Numbered from the stretch's first letter, positions 7,809-16,098 are shown. The stretch is 27,014 nt of DNA from CAYSEW01 sp964430245 (GCA_964430245.1 CAYSEW010000034.1:1-27014), one strand, 5' to 3'. Translations and numbers: made by a program. The notes: generated by a model not told the origin, from the sequence alone.

Positions 7809-8954
7809 TTAACCAATGTAGTGAAATATTTTTCCGGGACGTTGCTGTATTATACCTTTTATTTCAAGTTGAGTAAGACCAATATTAATACTATTAATGT
7901 TTTCATTTAGATGGAAACAGAGGTCGTCAATCGATAGCTTCCCCTCTTTTTGTAGGAGAGTAACAATTTTTAATTCTTCAGGAGATAATTCATTAATGAT
8001 AGCGAGTGGTTTGTTTTCATGGCATTGTTCTTTTTCCCACCCCATCATTTTGATTAATTCTTGTGCTGAATCTATTAAATGAGCTTCATTGCTTTTAATC
8101 AAATGATTACATCCTGCTGATTTATCTGAGAACACATTACCAGGTAATGCAAAAACATCCTTATTGTATGAATTGGCAATTCTTGCTGTAATCATAGCCC
8201 CTCCTTTTAAAGGGGATTCTATAATTATGGTGGCATCAGAAATTCCAGCTATAATTCTATTCCTTTTAGGGAAAGTGTATTTATTGGGTTTAGTTAAGGA
8301 AGAGAATTCACTTATTAATAAACCTTTATTTTGTATTTCATTTGAAATCTTTAAATGATTTGAGGGGTAAATATATTGATGCCCATGTCCTAATACAGCA
8401 AAGGTGGAAAGATGATTTTTCAAGGCGTAATAATGTGCGTTATAGTCAATTCCATGAGCCAATCCACTTACTATAGTCACCTTATAAGATGACAGTATTT
8501 CACAAAGAGTTTTACAAAATTGGATTCCATAATTAGTAGGGTTTCTAGTCCCAACAACCGAAATAATTCTTTTTTTATTTATATTTTCATTACCTCTACA
8601 AAATAGATATTGTGGGGCATCTTTACATTCTTTTAATCGATACGGATATGCATTGTCATAGTAGCTAATTACCTTTATATTATGCTTGTTACAGTAGGTT
8701 AATTCATTTTCAGCTTCTTGAATTAATATAATTGAAGATTTAATATTATTATATAGCGTGGGATTATATAAGTTTTTTTCTATGAAATCTGCTTTGCAAG
8801 CAGCATATATACTTTCAGCAGATTTAAATTGATTAATCATTTTTCTTAGGATAGAAGGCCCCATTCCCTTTACCTTTAATAATGCGATTTGATATATAAG
8901 GTCTTTTTGAATATTCAATTTGATTTGTTTTAAACAAAAAAAGTAATCTAGCAC
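7809..8954 (-). CDS. dprA: DNA-processing protein DprA
   Basis: DprA (Smf) loads RecA onto incoming single-stranded DNA in natural transformation. The parts are an N-terminal helix-hairpin-helix-like region (IALLKVKGMGPSILRKMI, residues 23-40), then the DprA Rossmann-like core with SVVGTRNPTNYG (132-143), VSGLAHGIDYNAH (162-174), VLGHGHQYIYPSNH, FPKRNRIIAGISD (228-240) and ESPLKGGAMITARIA (246-260), and a C-terminal winged helix (about 325-381). There is no ATG start: a GTG at 8954 gives 381 residues, and an in-frame TTG at 8918 gives 369 residues with an N-terminus closer to relatives. I keep GTG as the longest option. It is divergent from the rimP operon. Other competence genes are not in the window, and many non-competent bacteria keep dprA, so natural transformation is not implied. 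Confidence 0.94.
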   Translation of the reverse strand: MLDYFFCLKQIKLNIQKDLIYQIALLKVKGMGPSILRKMINQFKSAESIYAACKADFIEKNLYNPTLYNNIKSSIILIQEAENELTYCNKHNIKVISYYDNAYPYRLKECKDAPQYLFCRGNENINKKRIISVVGTRNPTNYGIQFCKTLCEILSSYKVTIVSGLAHGIDYNAHYYALKNHLSTFAVLGHGHQYIYPSNHLKISNEIQNKGLLISEFSSLTKPNKYTFPKRNRIIAGISDATIIIESPLKGGAMITARIANSYNKDVFALPGNVFSDKSAGCNHLIKSNEAHLIDSAQELIKMMGWEKEQCHENKPLAIINELSPEELKIVTLLQKEGKLSIDDLCFHLNENINSINIGLTQLEIKGIIQQRPGKIFHYIG

Positions 8955-8996
8955 ATAATTTTTTTACGTTATTATGGGAAGACATCAAAAAAGATG

Positions 8997-9004
8997 TATA
9001 TTTG
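8997..9004 (+). promoter_or_regulatory. -7 promoter box of the rimP-nusA-infB operon
   Basis: TATATTTG, followed by CA, is a textbook Bacteroidota -7 box (TAnnTTTG). The expected transcript start is around 9010-9012, only 7-9 bases before the leader ORF's ATG at 9019. No sharp TTG is seen at the -33 spacing, so confidence rests on the -7 box and its position. Confidence 0.65.
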
Positions 9005-9018
9005 CACCTGATTTAAAT

Positions 9019-9069
9019 ATGAAGATTAATAAAGAGGGGACGAAAGTCCCCTCTTTTTGTACTACATGA
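9019..9069 (+). CDS. Candidate 16-codon leader peptide upstream of rimP
   Basis: An ATG at 9019 opens a frame for MKINKEGTKVPSFCTT and stops at TGA 9067-9069. That stop overlaps the rimP start as ATGA (rimP ATG at 9066-9068), the usual geometry for translational coupling. The frame runs through both arms of the terminator-like hairpin at 9031-9058, so a translating ribosome would melt or block the hairpin. The ATG lies shortly after the predicted transcript start. Composition does not point to one amino acid (no run of Trp, His or Leu codons). The geometry is plain in the sequence; that it is translated is inference, and chance is possible for a frame this short. Confidence 0.4.
   Translation: MKINKEGTKVPSFCTT
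9031..9058 (+). terminator. Terminator-like hairpin in the rimP leader (candidate attenuator)
   Basis: A perfect 11-bp stem, AAAGAGGGGAC (9031-9041) with GTCCCCTCTTT (9046-9056), carries a GAAA tetraloop and ends in five T's (9054-9058). It lies about 20 bases after the predicted transcript start and 7 bases before the rimP ATG. There is no gene upstream on this strand to terminate (dprA is divergent), so a role inside the rimP leader as an attenuator is the natural reading. Confidence 0.75.
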
Positions 9070-9542
9070 TAAATAAAGAAAAAATAATTGATTTAGCTAA
9101 TGAGCGAATAAACGAGTTGAATAATGGCAGCTATTTAGTAGATGTGAATATTGGCTCTAATAATAGAATTATTGTCGAAATGGACAATATGAATAATAGT
9201 GTCTCGATCAATGATTGTGTGTCAGTTAGCAGAAATGTAGAACATAACCTAGATAGGGAAATGGAGGATTTTGAGCTAAAAGTCACTTCTCCAGGTCTAG
9301 ACCAACCTTTTAAGGTAATTAATCAATATTATAAAAATATTGGAAGAAAAGTAAAAATAGTACATCTTGAACATGGTAGTTCTGAAGGGCTTCTAACTAA
9401 TGTCACTGATCAATCAGTTACAATAGAATGGGAAGAAAAAGAACGACTAGATGGGAAGAAAAAGAAAATAAAAGTAAAAAAGGAAAAAACAATTAATTAT
9501 AAAGAGATAAAAGAAACTAAACTTATACTCTCGTTTAAATAA
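9066..9542 (+). CDS. rimP: Ribosome maturation factor RimP
   Basis: RimP binds free 30S subunits and helps mature them. The 158-residue protein has the family's N-terminal domain with the hallmark ELKVTSPGLDQPFK (about residues 75-88) and a C-terminal SH3-like barrel ending in a very Lys-rich loop (DGKKKKIKVKKEK, near 135). The frame extends upstream to a TTG at 9057, but that TTG lies in the T-tract of the leader hairpin. I chose the ATG at 9066, giving MINKEKIIDLANERI, as in relatives. It is the first gene of the conserved rimP-nusA-infB order, with 10 bases to nusA. Its start overlaps the stop of the 16-codon leader ORF. No Shine-Dalgarno sequence is present. Confidence 0.93.
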   Translation: MINKEKIIDLANERINELNNGSYLVDVNIGSNNRIIVEMDNMNNSVSINDCVSVSRNVEHNLDREMEDFELKVTSPGLDQPFKVINQYYKNIGRKVKIVHLEHGSSEGLLTNVTDQSVTIEWEEKERLDGKKKKIKVKKEKTINYKEIKETKLILSFK

Positions 9543-9552
9543 AAATAAAAAA

Positions 9553-10785
9553 ATGAATGCTGTAGATTTAATTGAATCATTTTCTGAGTTCAAAGAAATG
9601 AAGAACATTGACAGAGTAACTATGATGAGAATAGTTGAAGATGTTTTTAGGTCAACACTCAAGAGGAAATATGGAACTGATGAACATGTAGATGTTATTA
9701 TTAACCCAGATAAAGGAGATCTTGAAATTTGGCTAAATAGAGAAATAGTGCCTGATAATGAGGTGGAGGATGAAGCTACTCAGATTGCCTATACAGAGGC
9801 TTTAAAAATTGAACCTGATTTTGAAGTAGGAGAAGAGGTGTCTCAGGAAATAAAGGTAGAAGATTTTGGAAGAAGAAATATTCTATCCTTAAGACAGAAC
9901 TTACAATCAAGGATCTTAGAATTAGAAAAAGATGGTATTTATAATAAATATAAAGAGCGTGTTGGAGATATTATCACAGGTGAGGTATATCAGATCTGGA
10001 AAAGAGAGATTTTAATTTTAGATGATGACGGAAATGAACTTATAATGCCTAAGTCTGAACAAATTCCTTCTGATTATTTTAGAAAAGGAGATACTCTTAG
10101 AGCGGTTGTATTAAAGGTTGACCTTAGAAATAATTCCCCTATTATTATTCTGTCAAGGACTGCTCCTGAATTTTTAGAAAGATTATTTGAATTAGAGGTT
10201 CCAGAAGTGTTTGATGGTTTAATTACTATTAAAAAGATTGTAAGAGAGCCTGGAGAAAGAGCTAAAGTTGCCGTTGAATCTTATGATGATAGGATTGATC
10301 CAGTTGGTGCTTGTGTAGGTATGAAAGGGTCAAGAATACATGGAATTGTTCGTGAGCTTAGGAATGAAAACATTGATGTTATTAATTGGACGAATAATAG
10401 TCAATTATTAATACAGAGAGCATTAAGCCCTGCGAAAATAACTAATATGACCATCAAGGATGAAAATAGAGTAGAAGTGTTTTTGAAACCAGATCAGGTC
10501 TCATTAGCAATAGGAAAAGGAGGTCATAACATTAAATTAGCTTCTAAATTAACAGAATATGAAATAGATGTTTATAGAGAAGGGGCTGAAGATATAGACG
10601 ATGTAGATTTAGATGAGTTTTCAGATGAGATTGATGGCTGGATCATTGATTCTATTAAATCTATTGGATGTGATTCTGCTAGAAGTGTACTTGAAATATC
10701 TGAAGAAGATCTTGTGAAAAGAACAGATCTTGAAGAGGAAACAATTGCAGAAGTTCTTAAGATTTTAAGATCTGAATTTGAATAA
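9553..10785 (+). CDS. nusA: Transcription termination/antitermination factor NusA
   Basis: NusA binds RNA polymerase and nascent RNA, favouring pausing and hairpin-dependent termination and taking part in rRNA antitermination. The order in 410 residues is: the RNAP-binding N-terminal domain (about 1-125, LIESFSEFKEMKNIDRVTMMRIVEDVFRSTLKRKYG), S1 (about 135-200, GDIITGEVYQIWKREILI), KH1 with its GMKG loop (VGACVGMKGSRIHGIVRELRNE, near 255-275), KH2 with GKGG (VSLAIGKGGHNIKLASKL, near 317-335), and a short acidic C-terminus with one helix-hairpin-helix-like unit (about 355-410). The long duplicated acidic repeats of E. coli NusA are absent, as is usual in this phylum. Its own operon begins with a terminator-like hairpin, so NusA could act on its own expression; that is inference. 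Confidence 0.97.
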   Translation: MNAVDLIESFSEFKEMKNIDRVTMMRIVEDVFRSTLKRKYGTDEHVDVIINPDKGDLEIWLNREIVPDNEVEDEATQIAYTEALKIEPDFEVGEEVSQEIKVEDFGRRNILSLRQNLQSRILELEKDGIYNKYKERVGDIITGEVYQIWKREILILDDDGNELIMPKSEQIPSDYFRKGDTLRAVVLKVDLRNNSPIIILSRTAPEFLERLFELEVPEVFDGLITIKKIVREPGERAKVAVESYDDRIDPVGACVGMKGSRIHGIVRELRNENIDVINWTNNSQLLIQRALSPAKITNMTIKDENRVEVFLKPDQVSLAIGKGGHNIKLASKLTEYEIDVYREGAEDIDDVDLDEFSDEIDGWIIDSIKSIGCDSARSVLEISEEDLVKRTDLEEETIAEVLKILRSEFE

Positions 10786-10813
10786 ATAATTAATATCGTT
10801 TTTAAAGAAAAAC

Positions 10814-13414
10814 ATGGCTGTAGTAAAAAGATTAAGTAAAGTAGCAAAAGAACTCAATGTTGGAATTTCAACTATTGTTGACCACCTTGAAGAAGTTGGA
10901 AAAGGCATAGGCTCGAATCCAAATACTAAAATTGATGAGGAGCTATACTTGATTTTGCTTAAAGAATTTCAGAGAGAAAAATTTGAAAGGGAAAAAGCAA
11001 ATGAAGTAAAATTAGATCATGACGAGATGAAGGTGATCACTATGAGTGGTCCAGATGCCAAGGAAGAAACAGTCAAGGAAGAAAAACCAAAAGAAACTGA
11101 AGTTATAAAAGCTGAGGCTGTGAAGCTCACAGGGCCATCTGTTGTCGGGAAAATTGATGTTGAAGAAAAGAAAGAGAAAGTAAAAGAAGAGCCAGAAGTA
11201 AAAGAAGAGCCAGAAGTAAAAGAAGAGCCAAAAGCAAAAGAGGAGCCTAAAGTAGAAAAAGAACCTTCTAAGCAGCCCGAAAAACAAATTGACACAATAA
11301 AAGCAGAAGCGAAAAAATTATCAGGTCCAACAGTTTTAGGTAAAATAGAACTCCCAAAAGAAAAAGAGAAATCTGTATCTAAAAAGAAGCAGGAGGAAGA
11401 CCAAGATAAATCAAGAAGGAAACGTAAAAGAATTAAAAAAGTTAATGTAGAAAAAGCTGGTAAAAAAGCCATTCAAGAGCACAGGAAAGCAAAAAAAGGA
11501 GATGATAAAGCAGAGGTTTCAGAAGAGGAAATTCAAAAAGAGATTAGGGAAACATTAGCTAGATTAAGTAATAAAGGGAAGTCAAAATCTTCTAAATTAA
11601 GAAGAGAAAAAAGACAGGCTGTTTCTGAAAAGATGGAAGAGGAGATTATAAAAGCAGAACAGGATAAAAATATATTAAAGCTAACGGAATTTGTTACTGT
11701 TTCTGAGCTAGCAACAATGATGGATCATTCTCCCACCGAAGTAATAGGCACTTTAATGTCAATAGGAATCTTTGCTTCAATAAATCAGCGTTTAGATGCT
11801 GAAACATTGACAATGGTTGCTGAGGAATACGGATTTGAGGTTGAATTTATTAGTACTGATGTAACAGACCTTGTTATTGAAGATGAACAAGATCCTGAAA
11901 AAATGGACCCAAGACCACCTATCGTTACTGTCATGGGACATGTTGATCATGGTAAAACTTCATTATTGGATTATATTAGAAGTGCAGAAGTTACTGCTGG
12001 TGAAGCCGGAGGAATAACTCAACATATTGGTGCATATTCTGTGTCTCACAATAATAAACAAATTACTTTTTTAGATACTCCTGGTCATGAGGCATTTACA
12101 GCCATGAGAGCTAGGGGAGCACAGGTAACTGATGTTGCGATTATTATTGTTGCAGCTGATGACAAAGTGATGCCACAAACAAAAGAAGCGATTAATCATG
12201 CTCAGGCTGCAGGAGTACCAATGGTATTTGCAATTAATAAATGTGATAGACCAAATGCAAACCCAGATAAGATCAAAGAAGAATTATCTGCAATGAATAT
12301 TCTTGTCGAGGATTGGGGTGGAAAGTTTCAAAGTCAGGAAATATCTGCAAAATCTGGAGATGGAATAGAAGAATTATTAGAAAAAGTATCTCTTGAAGCA
12401 GAGTTATTGGAATTGAAAGCTGACCCAACAGTTAATGGAGTAGGTACTGTTATTGAGGCTTCATTAGATAAAGGTAGAGGCTATGTAACTACTCTTCTTG
12501 TTCAATACGGAAATCTTAAAATTGGTGATTCTATTTTAGCAGGTAAAGAATATGGTAAGATAAAGGCGATGCATGATGAGTATGGAAGAAAAGTAGATGA
12601 AGCAGGACCATCTAAACCAGTTTCTATATTAGGAATGAATGGAGCTGCAAGTGCTGGAGATACATTTAATGTAATGAAAGACGAGAAAGAAATCAAGCAG
12701 ATTGCATCTAAAAGACAACAATTACAAAGAGAACAAGGTCTTAGGACTACTAAACATATTACTTTAGATGAGATAGGAAGAAGAATTGCATTAGGTGATT
12801 TCCAAGAGCTGAACATTATTGTAAAAGGTGATGTTGATGGATCTATAGAAGCATTATCCGATTCTCTATTAAAGTTATCTCATGAATCTATTCAGATCAA
12901 TGTGATTCACAAGGCAGTTGGTCAGATTACAGAATCTGATATCTTACTTGCTTCTGCTTCTGATGCAATTGTCATTGGTTTCCAGGTGAGACCTTCTTTA
13001 GGCGCAAGAAAGTTAGCTGAAAAAGAAGAAATTGACATCCGATTGTATTCTATTATTTACAAAGCAATTGAAGAAATTCAGGAAGCAATGGAAGGAATGC
13101 TGTCGCCAGAATTTAAAGAAGAGATTGTAGGAACTGCTGAAATTCGAGATGTATTTAAGATCACAAAAGTGGGGACAATTGCTGGATGTTATGTTACTGA
13201 AGGTAAAATGAATAGAAATAATAGTGTTCGTGTAATTAGGGATGGTATTGTTATTTATACAGGAGAATTAGGGTCATTAAAAAGGTTTAAGGATGACGTA
13301 AAGGAAGTTCAGCACGGATATGAATGTGGTTTGAACATAGATAAGTTTAATGACATAAAGGTAGGTGATGTTGTAGAAGCCTACGAAGAAGTAGAGGTTG
13401 CTAAAAAGGGATAA
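10814..13414 (+). CDS. infB: Translation initiation factor IF-2
   Basis: IF-2 is the GTPase that places initiator fMet-tRNA on the 30S subunit and promotes subunit joining. The 866-residue protein has an IF2_N motif at the very start (VKRLSKVAKELNVGISTIVDHL), a long Lys/Glu-rich linker (about 60-280), a second N-domain (LTEFVTVSELATMMD, near 290), then the G domain with P-loop GHVDHGKT (375-382), DTPGHEAFTAMRARG (G3), NKCD (G4) and SAKSGDG (G5), followed by domains II-IV ending in KVGDVVEAYEEVEV. The linker holds a duplicated block (IKAEAVKLTGPSVVGKI, 98-114, and IKAEAKKLSGPTVLGKI, 162-178) flanking a tandem repeat. Its stop codon is immediately followed by the stop codon of a convergent gene. 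Confidence 0.97.
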   Translation: MAVVKRLSKVAKELNVGISTIVDHLEEVGKGIGSNPNTKIDEELYLILLKEFQREKFEREKANEVKLDHDEMKVITMSGPDAKEETVKEEKPKETEVIKAEAVKLTGPSVVGKIDVEEKKEKVKEEPEVKEEPEVKEEPKAKEEPKVEKEPSKQPEKQIDTIKAEAKKLSGPTVLGKIELPKEKEKSVSKKKQEEDQDKSRRKRKRIKKVNVEKAGKKAIQEHRKAKKGDDKAEVSEEEIQKEIRETLARLSNKGKSKSSKLRREKRQAVSEKMEEEIIKAEQDKNILKLTEFVTVSELATMMDHSPTEVIGTLMSIGIFASINQRLDAETLTMVAEEYGFEVEFISTDVTDLVIEDEQDPEKMDPRPPIVTVMGHVDHGKTSLLDYIRSAEVTAGEAGGITQHIGAYSVSHNNKQITFLDTPGHEAFTAMRARGAQVTDVAIIIVAADDKVMPQTKEAINHAQAAGVPMVFAINKCDRPNANPDKIKEELSAMNILVEDWGGKFQSQEISAKSGDGIEELLEKVSLEAELLELKADPTVNGVGTVIEASLDKGRGYVTTLLVQYGNLKIGDSILAGKEYGKIKAMHDEYGRKVDEAGPSKPVSILGMNGAASAGDTFNVMKDEKEIKQIASKRQQLQREQGLRTTKHITLDEIGRRIALGDFQELNIIVKGDVDGSIEALSDSLLKLSHESIQINVIHKAVGQITESDILLASASDAIVIGFQVRPSLGARKLAEKEEIDIRLYSIIYKAIEEIQEAMEGMLSPEFKEEIVGTAEIRDVFKITKVGTIAGCYVTEGKMNRNNSVRVIRDGIVIYTGELGSLKRFKDDVKEVQHGYECGLNIDKFNDIKVGDVVEAYEEVEVAKKG
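11180..11269 (+). repeat. 18-bp tandem repeat in the infB linker
   Basis: Five in-frame 18-bp units begin at 11180, 11198, 11216, 11234 and 11252. The first two (GTAAAAGAAGAGCCAGAA) are identical, the third differs at one base, and the last two are more diverged. Each codes for a V/A-K-E-E-P-x-like hexapeptide (residues about 123-152). The pattern suggests replication slippage in a disordered linker, with copy number likely to vary among strains. Confidence 0.85.
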
Positions 13415-14137
13415 TCAATTTTTTTTATTTTCTATCCTAGGGTTGAAAAAATACCTAAGATCAAGGGTGATGTAATTTCCATTTAAAAAAATGGGATCAA
13501 ATTTTGTACTTAAATTATCTTCATAATAATAGTTTAGTCGGGTTGCAGTAATTTCATTAAAAGGAGTGTTTAAAGAAGCTCCTACATAGAAATAACCCTT
13601 TTCTTTTGTCCTTAATTCGAGTCCAAGATTAGATAAAAAGGAGGCGTTAATCCACCTTGCTCTTTCTGAATAATGATCTATATAGTTGTTCTCCCCTTTA
13701 CTTGCTACATCAGAAGCATAAAAGTTGATTCCTAGTCCTATGGATGCATTCATGTAAACGAGTTCACCTATTCTAATATAGATAAGTCCTTGAACAGGTA
13801 ATTCATAGCTTATAAAACCAAAATCTGCCTGATCATTTGCGTATTCATAACTAGAAGCACCAAAAATATTATAATTTCTTCGGGTGTAATTGATGCCAGA
13901 TTCAATTGAAATTGATTTTGTAAAACCATGTCGAACTACCATTCCAAATGAGTACCCTAATTTTGAAGATAGATCTAAAGTTGCAAATTCATTGGTTAAT
14001 TGAATAGGTCCAGCCCCAAAATAATTAATAGGAATAATGGGTTTTAATTGAATACCAACAGTAGTTACTCCAATCTGAGAAAAAATGGAAGATTGAAAAG
14101 TAAGAATTATTAAAAAAGCTATGGTGGTTAGTTTCAT
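13415..14137 (-). CDS. Outer-membrane beta-barrel protein (PorT-like fold, unknown function)
   Basis: The 240-residue protein has a signal peptide (MKLTTIAFLIILTFQSSIFSQ, residues 1-21). It is followed by alternating strands with glycine/aromatic girdles (GYSFGMVVRHGFTKSISIESGINYTRRNYNIF; LGLELRTKEKGYFYVGASLNTPF) and a C-terminal strand YITLDLRYFFN. This is the common 'outer membrane beta-barrel' (OMP_b-brl/PorT-like) type of Bacteroidota, about eight strands by size. A TTG one codon upstream (14140) is in frame, but the ATG at 14137 starts the signal peptide directly. It is the last gene of a minus-strand group after the small membrane protein (50-base gap), and its stop abuts the infB stop tail-to-tail with no spacer. 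Confidence 0.8.
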   Translation of the reverse strand: MKLTTIAFLIILTFQSSIFSQIGVTTVGIQLKPIIPINYFGAGPIQLTNEFATLDLSSKLGYSFGMVVRHGFTKSISIESGINYTRRNYNIFGASSYEYANDQADFGFISYELPVQGLIYIRIGELVYMNASIGLGINFYASDVASKGENNYIDHYSERARWINASFLSNLGLELRTKEKGYFYVGASLNTPFNEITATRLNYYYEDNLSTKFDPIFLNGNYITLDLRYFFNPRIENKKN

Positions 14138-14187
14138 CAACTATTTAAGGATATAAATTTATAAACGAAAGATAATCATCTTTGTTA

Positions 14188-14550
14188 TCAAAATGTGTTA
14201 TAGTAGTAGGAGATGATTATAAATAGGGAAGTAATAATTAGAAACCCTATAAGAATATATTTTACGGATGGGTTAGAAAATATAGGATTTCTGTATTTAC
14301 CTATTGCTATATAATTTAACCTAATCACAGTTCTAAGGTCTGTTTTTCTAATACCAAATAGGTAAAGGGGGCCTTTTTCTGTGTCCTCACTACCTTTTTC
14401 ATATTTTATGTTTTTTTCAAGGATTAATTTTTCAAAATAATCAGCCTCTTCTTTTTTTCTAAAAAAAAACACTTTATATGCTTTATTGGTGGGATGATCC
14501 CTATGATTAGTAACCTGTAAGAGGCCGTCATTCATGTCGTCTAGCGCCAT
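14188..14550 (-). CDS. Small tail-anchored protein, unknown function
   Basis: This 120-residue protein has a soluble front part (about residues 1-92, with KVFFFRKKEEADYFEKLILEKNIKYEKG, then PLYLFGIRKTD). It ends in a single hydrophobic helix (KYILIGFLIITSLFIIISYYY, about 97-117), so it is probably anchored by its C-terminus with the body in the cytoplasm. The front has an alpha/beta look, like small ferredoxin-like domains that read paired inputs (DUF2007-type), but I do not claim that family. It starts 2 bases after the nitroreductase stop, so the two are coupled. The fused arrangement of enzyme and membrane partner is a conjecture from spacing only. Confidence 0.7.
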   Translation of the reverse strand: MALDDMNDGLLQVTNHRDHPTNKAYKVFFFRKKEEADYFEKLILEKNIKYEKGSEDTEKGPLYLFGIRKTDLRTVIRLNYIAIGKYRNPIFSNPSVKYILIGFLIITSLFIIISYYYNTF

Positions 14551-14552
14551 TT

Positions 14553-15140
14553 TTATTGATTAATCCATTTTGTTACATATTCTATTGGCTTTCGTTGACC
14601 GGATGGCCATTCTTCTGAAGGGTATCCAATATATAACAACCCTAAGCATTGATCATTTTCTTCTAGTTCTAAAAAAGCATTCATCTCTTGAGTGTAAATA
14701 ATTTTAGGCGAAGACCAGAATGTTCCTAGACCATATGCTGTAGCAGTTAGCAACATATTTTGCATAGCACACGCAACCGCTTCAACTTCTTCAATTTCAG
14801 GTATTTTTTTAGAAGGATCTCTAGCCATAGATACTGCAATTATAGCAGAAGAAAGTAAAGGGCGATTCATTAACTTTTTATGTTTAAGTTCATTGTAGGT
14901 GTCTTTTTTATAAAGATCAGCATAGATGTTTCCAAGTTTATTACTTAAAGTTGTTCTTCCATCTTCCATGAAAACATGAAACCTCCAGGGTTGTGTTTTG
15001 CCATGTGTTGGGGCCCAAATTGCACTATTCAATAATTTTTCAATGATGTCTTTTTGAACCACTCTTGATGAATAATTTTCTGGATAGATTGTTCTTCTAT
15101 TTTTGATGACATCTAGAATTTCACTTAAATTATATTTCAT
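14553..15140 (-). CDS. Nitroreductase-family FMN oxidoreductase
   Basis: The 195-residue protein has the flavin-binding nitroreductase fold: the N-terminal RRTIYPENYSSRVVQKDIIEKLLNSAIWAPTHGKTQPWRFHVF (the RR...AP..GxxQPW FMN signature), then VEAVACAMQNMLLTATAYGLGTFWSSP (dimer/FMN segment) and LGLLYIGYPSEEWPSGQRKPIEYVTKW at the end. It resembles the short YdjA-like group more than NfsB. The natural substrate is unknown; such enzymes reduce quinones or nitro compounds with NAD(P)H. The frame is open upstream to 15179, but the ATG at 15140 matches family starts, and the extra residues read as the end of the preceding gene in another frame. The start overlaps the glycosyltransferase gene by 11 bases. 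Confidence 0.9.
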   Translation of the reverse strand: MKYNLSEILDVIKNRRTIYPENYSSRVVQKDIIEKLLNSAIWAPTHGKTQPWRFHVFMEDGRTTLSNKLGNIYADLYKKDTYNELKHKKLMNRPLLSSAIIAVSMARDPSKKIPEIEEVEAVACAMQNMLLTATAYGLGTFWSSPKIIYTQEMNAFLELEENDQCLGLLYIGYPSEEWPSGQRKPIEYVTKWINQ

Positions 15141-16098
15141 GTTTTTTTTTAATAATGTTGTAATTCTTAAAACCACCAATTACATTTCCATTTAAAAACG
15201 TATTCTCTATAAAAGTTAATATACGATATTTAGTTTTTTCATGTTTGTGAGGAACTCTGGTAGTTTTTTTATTGCCAGTATGTTGTAATTTGGAAGACCA
15301 GTTGAATTTTTCGATCCAATTTTTCATTGATGCAGGATGAGAACCTTTAAATATGGATAGTTTTTGTAAAGGACCATAGTCATATTCATTATCGATCTTT
15401 GAAAGAATTTTATCAGCGTTTTTACCATGGTAGGAAGTTGAGCTTGATTTTCTTTTAGTTGACATTAACTCAGGAGGACGTACATATCCATAATGGAAAA
15501 CATATGCGTTTAGCTCAATAACATTCAGTTTAGTGCCATCATTCATATTCATGAAATCCTCATAGGTTCCATTGTTCCATTTTGAGAATCTTCTAAAAGA
15601 TTGAGCGTCTTTCCAGGAATGTATGGTTGGAAGATTTCTAATAATTCTAATTTCTTTTTTATACCAGGTGTGGCTGTTGTGATAATGTTGATAATCACCC
15701 CAGAAATGAAGGTATTTAAATAAAAAACCTTCTACTTTATTATCATTAAGATATTTAGAGCAAGCTTTTTGAATAGTTGGCAGGTCTTTTTCATGAATTG
15801 CTTCATCGCATTGAAGGTAAAACAGCCAATCTCCTGCGCAATGTTCTTTTGCTATTTCAGTTTGTTTTGCAAAAATGGTGTTTTTGGGGAATTCTTTAGT
15901 ATTCCATTTTGTATGTATTATTTTAATTTTCGTTGAATTAATTGACTCAATAATTTCTATGGTATTGTCATCAACATCATTGTCACCAATTGCAATTATA
16001 AATTCATCACAGACAGGAAGAATAGAAAGAATAGATTCTTTAGCAGGTATATAAAGCTTTTCGGCATTTTTTATAAATGTAAATCCACTAATTTTCAT
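15130..16098 (-). CDS. Glycosyltransferase family 2-like protein
   Basis: The 322-residue protein has a GT-A-type N-terminal half: MKISGFTFIKNAEKLYIPAKESILSILPVCDEFIIAIGDN, then DWLFYLQCDEAIHEKDL (about 94-110). There the acidic metal site reads CDE rather than the usual DxD. The second half has an HxxHxxHTWYKKEIRIIRN block, as in GT2 members acting on short glycans. Likely substrates are activated sugars for cell-surface polysaccharide or LPS, but the specificity cannot be read. A TTG two codons earlier (16104) is in frame; the ATG at 16098 is preferred. It leads a minus-strand operon and is divergent from a second glycosyltransferase at 16171, with interlocked promoters between them. Confidence 0.8.
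   Translation of the reverse strand: MKISGFTFIKNAEKLYIPAKESILSILPVCDEFIIAIGDNDVDDNTIEIIESINSTKIKIIHTKWNTKEFPKNTIFAKQTEIAKEHCAGDWLFYLQCDEAIHEKDLPTIQKACSKYLNDNKVEGFLFKYLHFWGDYQHYHNSHTWYKKEIRIIRNLPTIHSWKDAQSFRRFSKWNNGTYEDFMNMNDGTKLNVIELNAYVFHYGYVRPPELMSTKRKSSSTSYHGKNADKILSKIDNEYDYGPLQKLSIFKGSHPASMKNWIEKFNWSSKLQHTGNKKTTRVPHKHEKTKYRILTFIENTFLNGNVIGGFKNYNIIKKKHEI

Noticed and set aside
9057..9065. TTG at 9057 as rimP start
   Set aside because: It lies in the T-tract of the leader hairpin and adds only three residues absent from family N-termini; ATG 9066 fits better.
11012..11472. Minus-strand open frames antisense to the infB linker (Phe/Ser-rich translations)
   Set aside because: They mirror the Lys/Glu-rich repeat region; composition and position show they are shadows of infB.
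14168..14183. AAAGAT/ATCTTT hairpin after the small tail-anchored gene
   Set aside because: A six-pair AT-rich stem with no T-tract is too weak to call a terminator.
15141..15179. N-terminal extension of the nitroreductase
   Set aside because: It lies inside the glycosyltransferase gene and does not match nitroreductase starts.
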